This document shows, in pieces, positions 36,205-41,848 of a DNA stretch of 41,848 nucleotides (position 1 is the first letter of the stretch; each line of letters opens with the position of its first letter). The translations under genes were made by a program, and so were the position numbers. Below the pieces are notes generated by a model that was not told the origin of the DNA, searched no databases, and saw only the letters and a list, made by a program, of their open reading frames with translations. The stretch covers positions 1 to 41,848 of the forward strand of contig JAJZHK010000023.1 in assembly GCA_021804565.1 (NCBI GenBank), given 5' to 3'. Source of the DNA: Pseudomonadota bacterium. GTDB lineage: Bacteria > Pseudomonadota > Gammaproteobacteria > Pseudomonadales > Moraxellaceae.

Positions 36205-36996
36205 ATGGAGCAGCTGTCAGCGATGGATCAAGGCACGACAATCCGTGATGAGTACACCATCGACGAGCTCGCCCGATCGACCGGGACGACCGTGCGCAAT
36301 GTTCGCGCCTACCAGGATCGCGGCCTCTTGCCGCCCCCGGAGCGACGTGGTCGTACCGGCATCTACAGCGGCGCCCACCGCGCCCGCCTGCAGCTGATCT
36401 GCAGCATGCTCGAACGCGGCTACACCCTGATCAGCATCGGTGAGTTGCTGCAAGCCTGGGAGAGTGGCCGCGACATCGCCCAGGTCATGGGCCTGGAAGT
36501 CGCCTTGACCAGCCCGTGGACCGATGAAGCCGCCGAGTACTTCACGCTGCAAGAGCTCATCGAGCGCTTCGCCGACATCCTCACCCCGGGTGTGCTCAAG
36601 CGCATCATCGAACTCGAAATCATCATCCCTGAGGGCGAGCGCTTCAAGGTACCGAGCCCGCGCCTGCTCAGCGTCGGCCACGAGCTGACCCGTGCCGGCA
36701 TCCCCCTGGAAGAGACCCTGTCCATCGTCACCCTGTTGCGCGCCAACGTCGAACGCGCGGCCAACGAGCTGGTGCAAAGGGTGGCCACCTACGTCTTCGA
36801 CCGGCCTTACGGCCAGCACCTGCCGCCTGCCGCCGATGCGCAAAAGCTCGCCGAGCTCATCTGGCGACTGCGCGGACAGGTCAATACAGCGGTGTCCGCC
36901 GAGGTGGCTCGCGCCATGCAAAAGGCGCTGGAGAACATCCTCGGTGATCGCCTGACCTGCATCTACGAAAACCTCTACGGCCAGGAGCCGCGCTGA
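36205..36996 (+). CDS. MerR-family transcriptional regulator
   Basis: This 263-residue protein has the MerR winged HTH YTIDELARSTGTTVRNVRAY followed by QDRGLLPPPERRGRTGIYSG, then the GYTLISIGELLQAWE dimer helix. The ~150-residue C-terminal region has no Cys-based metal site, so an organic or protein effector is more likely. The start is uncertain: ATG 36205 lacks a ribosome binding site and ATG 36223 has GGAG 12 bases upstream. The gene stands between the FNR-driven gene and the convergent isomerase, whose stop is five bases away. Targets unknown. Confidence 0.88.
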   Translation: MEQLSAMDQGTTIRDEYTIDELARSTGTTVRNVRAYQDRGLLPPPERRGRTGIYSGAHRARLQLICSMLERGYTLISIGELLQAWESGRDIAQVMGLEVALTSPWTDEAAEYFTLQELIERFADILTPGVLKRIIELEIIIPEGERFKVPSPRLLSVGHELTRAGIPLEETLSIVTLLRANVERAANELVQRVATYVFDRPYGQHLPPAADAQKLAELIWRLRGQVNTAVSAEVARAMQKALENILGDRLTCIYENLYGQEPR

Positions 36997-37001
36997 GCCG
37001 C

Positions 37002-37604
37002 TCAGTCTCGATCAGACAGATAGTCCTCGATGTCGCGCAGTCGCTCTTTGCCAAACCACATCGCTGTACCGATAAAGAAGGTGGGCACCCCAAAAGCCCC
37101 ACGATCGACGGCCGCCTGGGTGTTTGCCTGCAACTGCTGCTTGATCGCCGGCTCGGCGCTGCGCGCAAGCAAGGCGTCGCTGTCGAAACCGAGATCGGCA
37201 TAGGTCTGGCGCAAGACCTGCGCCTCCCCGAGTGGCCTGGGCGCCTCCCACATGTAGTGAAAGATGCCGTCGACGTAGGCGGGGAGCCAGCCTTCCTGTT
37301 CGGCGACCACGGCGGCGCGCATCAGTTGCAAGGTGTTCACCGGGAAATAGGGGTTCATCTGAAAGGGGATCCCATGTCGGTCGATGAAGCGCTCCATCTC
37401 CAGCATCTCGTAAGCGGGTTTGTTCTTGATACCGGCCTGGGCGATGTAGGGCGACTGGTTGCCGGTGGCCTTGAAGATGCCGCCCAGCAGGCAGGGGATG
37501 TAGTTGATGTGGGTGCCGGTACGCGCTGCCAACGAGGCCAGCACCTTGTGGCAAAGATAGGCATTCGGGCTGCCGACATCGAAGATGAAGTCTATCGTCA
37601 TCAT
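37002..37604 (-). CDS. DsbA-fold 2-hydroxychromene-2-carboxylate isomerase-like protein
   Basis: This 200-residue thioredoxin-fold protein of the kappa-GST/HCCA-isomerase group starts MMTIDFIFDVGSPNAYLCHK; the GSPNAYL segment carries the serine that replaces the DsbA CxxC and binds glutathione in relatives. The cis-proline loop is FGVPTFFIGTAMWFG, and there is no CxxC pair. The reference enzyme isomerises a naphthalene catabolite; here the substrate is unknown. GAGGA lies nine bases before the ATG, and the gene follows the SDR after 16 bases in a two-gene operon. Confidence 0.87.
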   Translation of the reverse strand: MMTIDFIFDVGSPNAYLCHKVLASLAARTGTHINYIPCLLGGIFKATGNQSPYIAQAGIKNKPAYEMLEMERFIDRHGIPFQMNPYFPVNTLQLMRAAVVAEQEGWLPAYVDGIFHYMWEAPRPLGEAQVLRQTYADLGFDSDALLARSAEPAIKQQLQANTQAAVDRGAFGVPTFFIGTAMWFGKERLRDIEDYLSDRD

Positions 37605-37620
37605 GGTTTTGATCCTCGGA

Positions 37621-38361
37621 TTACCACTTTTCCATATAGGGGCGCAGATCGAGTTCGTGCGTCCAGGCGTCGCGTGGCTGGCGATGCAAATTCCAGTAGT
37701 TCTCAGCGATATGCTCAGGATCGAGGATGCCACCCAGGGGCAGACGCTCGCTGTAGTCCTGCGCCATCATCGTGCGGATGAAGTCGGTGTCGATGGCGCC
37801 GTCGACCACCACATGCGCCACATGCAGGCCACGTGGCCCCAACTCGCGCGCCATGCTCTGCGCCAGGGCGCGCAAGGCATGTTTGGCACCGGCGAAGGCC
37901 GCAAAATGGGCCGAACCGCGCAGGCTGGCGGTGGCGCCGGTAAAAAGCAGGCTGCCACGGCCGCGCTCGACCATGCGCTTGGCCACCTCACGCCCGCTGA
38001 GGAAGGCGGCAAAGCAGGCCATCTCCCAGATCTTGAAGTACTTGCGGGCGCTCTCCTCAAGGATGGAGCAGGCGACATTGGCGCCGATGTTGAAGACGAA
38101 GACCTCGATAGGGCCGATGTCGCGCTCTATGGTCTGGATCAGCGCGATGACCTCTTCCTCCTGACGGGCGTCACAGGCAAACCCACGCGCCTGCCCGCCG
38201 TCAGCCTCGATCTGCGCCACCAGCGTTGCCAGCTTGTCGGCATGGCGGCGAACCACACAGGCGTAGTAGCCCTCCCTGGCGAAACGTCGGGCGATGGCTC
38301 CCCCGGTGGCATCACCGGCCCCCACCACCAGCGCGACAGCGTGCGACTTCGGCTGCGACAT
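37621..38361 (-). CDS. SDR-family oxidoreductase with Phe in place of the catalytic Tyr
   Basis: This 246-residue short-chain dehydrogenase/reductase starts MSQPKSHAVALVVGAGDATG (cofactor glycine motif, with R residues in CVVRRHADK that suit NADP). The structural NNAG motif is FNIGAN. The active-site YxxxK is FAGAK (AHFAAFAGAKHALRAL), so the usual tyrosine is phenylalanine; that variant seems usual in this subfamily but makes ordinary SDR catalysis doubtful. GAGGTGGG precedes the ATG. It is the first gene of the operon with the isomerase and divergent from the TetR gene that probably represses it. Confidence 0.85.
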   Translation of the reverse strand: MSQPKSHAVALVVGAGDATGGAIARRFAREGYYACVVRRHADKLATLVAQIEADGGQARGFACDARQEEEVIALIQTIERDIGPIEVFVFNIGANVACSILEESARKYFKIWEMACFAAFLSGREVAKRMVERGRGSLLFTGATASLRGSAHFAAFAGAKHALRALAQSMARELGPRGLHVAHVVVDGAIDTDFIRTMMAQDYSERLPLGGILDPEHIAENYWNLHRQPRDAWTHELDLRPYMEKW

Positions 38362-38383
38362 GATCCCACCTCTTTCATTGAAC

Positions 38384-38453
38384 GAACGTTTATTGGGCTC
38401 CAGAGTCTGCCTCTCCAGCCCTGCTGTCAAGTATTGTTTAGCGATCGTTTGTT
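38384..38453. promoter_or_regulatory. Candidate TetR operator repeats
   Basis: Two similar 11-base sites, GAACGTTTATT (38384-38394) and GATCGTTTGTT (38443-38453), share GAwCGTTTrTT in the SDR/TetR intergenic region. Each contains a small palindrome (AACGTT, CGATCG). One lies just upstream of the SDR start and the other nearer the TetR gene, fitting dual control of both promoters. Binding is inferred. Confidence 0.45.
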
Positions 38454-38531
38454 TAATGATGGTTTGCTTGAGACCGCACCTATGCCATGCTAGCGCCCAT
38501 CCCCTACCCTGCAGGACTTTGATGAGGCCTT

Positions 38532-39098
38532 ATGCGTTACCCTGAAAGCCGCAAAGAGGAGACCCGTCGCCACATCCTCGAGCAAGGGGCCTATCTTCTG
38601 AAAAAGTACGGCTTTGCAGCGACCGGCGTCGACAAGCTGATGCAGGCGGTGGGTCTCAGTGGGGCCGCGCTTTACGCCCACTTTCCTTCCAAGATGGCGC
38701 TGCTGGAGGCGGTCGTGCAGGCGGAGATGGAGCGCAGCCTGAAGATGCTGACGGGTCGCCCGGAAGACGCGCCCGCCGAGGCCTTGCAGCGCTGCCTGGA
38801 CACCTATCTCACCCTGGAGCATGTCCGTCATCCTGAGTACGGCTGCATCCTGCCGGCGCTCGCCGCGGAACTCGGTCGTGCCGGTGTCGAGGTGCAAGAG
38901 CTCATCGCTGCAGCCGAACAGCGCTTTGTCGACTTCTGGACGAGCAAACTCGGCAGCCGCGCGGCGGCCCGGGTGCTGCTCAGCCAATGTGTCGGTGCCA
39001 TCCTCATGGCGCGCATGAATGAAGATGCCAGCCAACAGCAAGCCATCCTGGCCGCCAGCCGGCAGTGCCTGATGGGGCTTTTGCCAGGACCGACCTAA
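38532..39098 (+). CDS. TetR-family transcriptional regulator
   Basis: This 188-residue protein has the N-terminal TetR HTH ESRKEETRRHILEQGAYLLK with KYGFAATGVDKLMQAVGLSG and the classical AALYAHFPSKMALLEAVV recognition segment. The C-terminal ligand domain holds C-containing HPEYGCILPALAAE, seen in relatives that sense electrophiles or quinones, but the ligand is unknown. GAGG lies close before the ATG. It is divergent from the SDR-isomerase operon, its likely target. The 109 bases after it to 39207 hold no gene. Confidence 0.9.
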   Translation: MRYPESRKEETRRHILEQGAYLLKKYGFAATGVDKLMQAVGLSGAALYAHFPSKMALLEAVVQAEMERSLKMLTGRPEDAPAEALQRCLDTYLTLEHVRHPEYGCILPALAAELGRAGVEVQELIAAAEQRFVDFWTSKLGSRAAARVLLSQCVGAILMARMNEDASQQQAILAASRQCLMGLLPGPT

Positions 39099-39207
39099 AA
39101 TGGCACACGAGCCATGACGCTGCGTGCCGCAGAACGACCCGATTCGAGCGGCCGGCCAGGCGATCGCAAGACATGGACGAGCATTTTCTGCGCGAAGCTC
39201 ACGATGA

Positions 39208-40185
39208 CTAGGACTTGGTCATATCAAATTTACGCGTTAGAAATTTATTTTTAGCGACCCTGGGCAGTGAAGCTATATCACCATCAAGGACAGAAATCAG
39301 CAGTTGCACACCAAAAATCATAGGCAAGACCGCCAGCATGATCGTCCCCAATGGAGCCGTTATTGCGCGACGGGCATACTCATGCCATTTGCAGAGACCG
39401 AAAAGAGCCCCGCCACTCAACAATAGCAGGCTCAAGGGTAACTCGATCGAAGCTGCCGTCATGCCACGCAGATAATATCTATAGAAGATTCGCTTGCATA
39501 GATTTCTGAAATTTGCAAGCATGAACTCGGGTATGATTTTGCCGATCTTCAATCCGCTGATCTCATCACCATAAACGGCCTCCATAGGCACATCAAAGAC
39601 CACCGCCTCGAGCGTATTCAATCGGAACAGCATGTCTGATTCAAAAAAATATCTCTGACTTATCTTTTTATAGGGCAGGTGCGACGCAATATTGGCGTGT
39701 ATAGCTGTATAGCCGTTTGTAGGATCAAAGATATCCCAATAGCCACTGCTCATTTTGGTGATGAGTGAAAGCACCGCATTACCCAGCAATCGTACCATCG
39801 GCATGGATTTGACAGCTTCCAGATCATAAAAACGATTGCCCTTGCTGTAATCTGCATGGCCATCGACAATGGGAGCAATAAACAGTGGAATCAGACGTGG
39901 ATCCATTTGCCCATCTCCATCGATCTTGACGATGATATCAGCACCCTGATGTATGGCAGCCTGATACCCGGTCAGCACCGCACCTCCCACCCCCAGATTG
40001 ATCCGATGATGGATCACTATAATCCGTGGGTCGGTCAGGCTCGTGCAAACATAGTGACCGGTCTGCTGCGGACACCGGTCATCGATGATAAAAATATAAT
40101 CAACCTCCGGACCAATGCCATGAATAACACCGAGGATATGGTTTCTGACATTATGACAAGGAATAACGACTGCCACTTTATGCAT
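39208..40185 (-). CDS. Polyprenyl-phosphate glycosyltransferase, GtrB-like (GT2)
   Basis: This 325-residue protein has a cytoplasmic GT2 domain with HKVAVVIPCHNV, IFIIDDRCPQQTG and the catalytic KIDGDGQMDP. Two C-terminal membrane spans follow (LPLSLLLLSGGALFGLC; TIMLAVLPMIFGVQLLIS). This is the GtrB/DPM1 layout: a sugar is moved to a polyprenyl phosphate carrier. ATG 40185 is chosen because GAGGA lies nine bases ahead; starts at 40194 and 40200 are possible. Codon use is more AT-rich than the chromosomal average. It is the 3' gene of a GtrC-GtrA-GtrB-like set. Confidence 0.88.
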   Translation of the reverse strand: MHKVAVVIPCHNVRNHILGVIHGIGPEVDYIFIIDDRCPQQTGHYVCTSLTDPRIIVIHHRINLGVGGAVLTGYQAAIHQGADIIVKIDGDGQMDPRLIPLFIAPIVDGHADYSKGNRFYDLEAVKSMPMVRLLGNAVLSLITKMSSGYWDIFDPTNGYTAIHANIASHLPYKKISQRYFFESDMLFRLNTLEAVVFDVPMEAVYGDEISGLKIGKIIPEFMLANFRNLCKRIFYRYYLRGMTAASIELPLSLLLLSGGALFGLCKWHEYARRAITAPLGTIMLAVLPMIFGVQLLISVLDGDIASLPRVAKNKFLTRKFDMTKS

Positions 40186-40332
40186 GATGTTCATCCTCAT
40201 GATGGTGCGCTCGCCGCGTAAAAATAAAATGCCTTACGCCATAAAACTCTGTATTCTGAGCAAAGGATGTCGCTGGATTTTGCCGAAGGCCACAGAATCT
40301 GAAGGCAGGGGTGCCAGCCACAAGGTCGCGGC

Positions 40333-40701
40333 TCATACAAAGATCCAGACTCGACTAAAAACATAACCGACAACAGCAATGATGGGCAGTGAGATGATCT
40401 TGCCCTCGAGCACCGACATGCCGTACAGGCCTGCCAGCCAGACTATGGCCAGTGTCAATCCATAGTTAAGCGTGACGATGCTGACATACTTGAACATGGA
40501 AACACGTGAACTGGCCGTCATGAAGGTCACGTTGGCATGAAATAAATAGTTAAATATCAAGCCGCTCATGAAACCTAGGGTCAGTGCCGCTAGAGCAGGA
40601 ATACCCGCCTTCAACATCAGCAGCATGATGGCCACGTCTAGGCCCGCTGAAAGACCGCCACCTATGACATAGACTGTAAATTGACGCACCAGTTTTTTCA
40701 T
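40333..40701 (-). CDS. GtrA-family membrane protein (putative flippase)
   Basis: This 122-residue protein has four spans, starting MKKLVRQFTVYVIGGGLSAG, with LGFMSGLIFNYLFHANVTF and the C-terminal VVGYVFSRVWIFV. Fold and length match GtrA, thought to flip polyprenyl-linked sugar across the inner membrane. There is no strong ribosome binding site. It sits between the GT2 gene (147 bases on) and the large membrane gene. Confidence 0.85.
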   Translation of the reverse strand: MKKLVRQFTVYVIGGGLSAGLDVAIMLLMLKAGIPALAALTLGFMSGLIFNYLFHANVTFMTASSRVSMFKYVSIVTLNYGLTLAIVWLAGLYGMSVLEGKIISLPIIAVVGYVFSRVWIFV

Positions 40702-40851
40702 CCGCACACCATATAAATAACTAAAATTGTGTTTGCCTTCATTTTTCCTATGACCCTGCACACTCCACCTGTACGTTGCCGTGCCCTGGCAAAGCTCCTG
40801 ACCCCCCATCGACCGATATGATCAGCCGACAGCTCACGCTGAGCTGCAGAT

Positions 40852-41848
40852 TTATGGGGCCATCGGCGTGATCGTCATGCGCACAAAGCCCAGCCCCAAG
40901 CGACGTACGTCTTCACCCTGACCTAGCGTCTTGGGAGATATGGGATGAGGAATTTTGATCATAAGAACTGAACCGCCATCGGCATGGGTCATTTTTATAA
41001 TTTTATTCTCATCATGGTCGGAGAGTGTAAAATTGACCGCATCCGATCCACTGGACAGTTCAAAAGGGCTGCCCACGTTCGGGCCAAAGGCATGAGCCAA
41101 CAGGTGTATCTCAAATTTCTCGGGCAAGGGCTGGGCCATCTTGAATATAACCCTATCGGCATCCGACCATGTCCCCCACGGCTCCGCAAACGACAGGCCT
41201 GCAACGTCAAACACCAGCCCCGGCCAATGGCTCATTTTGAAGTCGATGAGATCCGTGCCCGACCTTCGGATCAGACGGAATCCGGGCATAGGCAGGACAA
41301 AGGAGTCGCTTCCTATGAGAGGATGCTGACCGACAACTAGCACCCAGGGCTTGTCTTCAGGTGTTTTGCTCAGGTCATATGCAGCGCCCTCATCGATCAC
41401 ATCAAATGATGCCGAGGTATTATCGAGATAATAAAGCGAGCGAAATAAGCCAGCAGCGTTCGATCCGACAATGACGACATGAGCAAGTTCATCTTTAGGC
41501 AAGTATTGTTTGGTAAATATTCCCGCCTTGTCATAAAGGCTCTGTTGCAACTGCCCGCGCTGTACAAGCACCAACTGATATTCAGAAATAAAAACAAACA
41601 AGGGCAGAGCAATAAACAGATAAAGACGCAAACCTTGACGCTCACTGAGCATCCAGAGCAACAAAGATAGTGCCCACAAGAAGGCCATGGCCTTAAAATA
41701 AAAGGCATTTATAGTGATGCCATAAATCTCCGGACAATCAATGAAGCTGGGTGTATAAGGAGCCAAACCGGTTTTAACAACATAGGCCACCAAGCTTAAA
41801 ACTGCGAACCCCATAATATAGCGGTATTTTTTAGGAACAGTCCATTCT
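40852..41848 (-). CDS. Membrane glycosyl-/phosphoglycerol-transferase-like protein, C-terminal part (cut by window edge)
   Basis: The frame is open to the window end, so at least 331 residues are the C-terminus of a larger protein. About 100 residues form membrane spans (SLVAYVVKTGLAP; MAFLWALSLLLWML; LYLFIALPLFVFI). A soluble domain follows that ends in a beta-sandwich module with TWSDADRVIFKMAQPLPEKF and LAHAFGPNVGSPFELSSG. I recall that module at the C-terminus of some O-antigen glucosyltransferases and OpgB-like proteins. With the GtrA and GtrB neighbours it fits the GtrC role, the periplasmic transfer of a sugar onto O-antigen. An apparent ATG at 41814 is internal, not the start. Confidence 0.7.
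   Translation of the reverse strand, partial: EWTVPKKYRYIMGFAVLSLVAYVVKTGLAPYTPSFIDCPEIYGITINAFYFKAMAFLWALSLLLWMLSERQGLRLYLFIALPLFVFISEYQLVLVQRGQLQQSLYDKAGIFTKQYLPKDELAHVVIVGSNAAGLFRSLYYLDNTSASFDVIDEGAAYDLSKTPEDKPWVLVVGQHPLIGSDSFVLPMPGFRLIRRSGTDLIDFKMSHWPGLVFDVAGLSFAEPWGTWSDADRVIFKMAQPLPEKFEIHLLAHAFGPNVGSPFELSSGSDAVNFTLSDHDENKIIKMTHADGGSVLMIKIPHPISPKTLGQGEDVRRLGLGFVRMTITPMAP

Overview
The window is a GC-rich chromosomal segment of a ubiquinone-making, Gram-negative gammaproteobacterium. The evidence is coq7 and hemF, cytochrome bd with its small subunits, NtrC/sigma-54 control of glnA, a CRP very close to the enterobacterial/pseudomonad protein, and a gene order (aroE, hemF, tsaC, a LysM gene, def, fmt, rsmB) that I recall from Pseudomonas. 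I cannot name the species. No rRNA, tRNA or CRISPR array was seen.

Layout. 1-186: end of an IS6-type insertion sequence, cut by the window edge. 459-2170: glnA with its terminator, sigma-54 promoter and NtrC-type enhancer. 2154-3453: a PP-loop tRNA-thiolase-like protein overlapping a TusA-like sulfur carrier. 3577-5508: an OafA-type O-acetyltransferase. 5572-7752: a HIT hydrolase, coq7, an OsmC-family gene and crp. 7753-9921: an AT-rich three-gene accessory cassette (glycine-rich membrane protein, small helical protein, Cys-cluster metal protein) inserted between crp and aroE; it is the best candidate here for an undescribed system. 9936-16279: the aroE-to-rsmB housekeeping block, apparently lacking dprA. 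16283-19282: the tightly overlapped cydP-cydA-cydB-cydX operon, with a probable sigma-54 promoter and a divergent PAS-type sigma-54 activator (19456-20682). 20733-22046: trhP. 22153-29178: five overlapping or abutting surface-polysaccharide genes (two asparagine-synthase-like amidotransferases, one GT4 and two GT9 glycosyltransferases). 29083-31848: mgtA, whose 3' end overlaps the last glycosyltransferase antisense and whose 5' leader holds several hairpins.

32161-39098 is accessory metabolism. It contains an acetoacetate-decarboxylase-like protein and a Tat-exported FAD oxidoreductase with an inserted four-Cys knuckle. Divergent from these is a membrane protein with CxxC...WCPxxH motifs, read from a promoter with a perfect FNR box. 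A MerR regulator, a DsbA-like isomerase, an SDR and a TetR regulator follow. 39208-41848 is a more AT-rich GtrB/GtrA/GtrC-like set that probably decorates O-antigen and runs off the window.

Together the window shows core metabolism with several environment-responsive modules (nitrogen for glnA, probably redox/respiration for cyd, anaerobiosis for the 35304 gene, probably Mg2+ for mgtA) and at least three separate envelope-modification loci.
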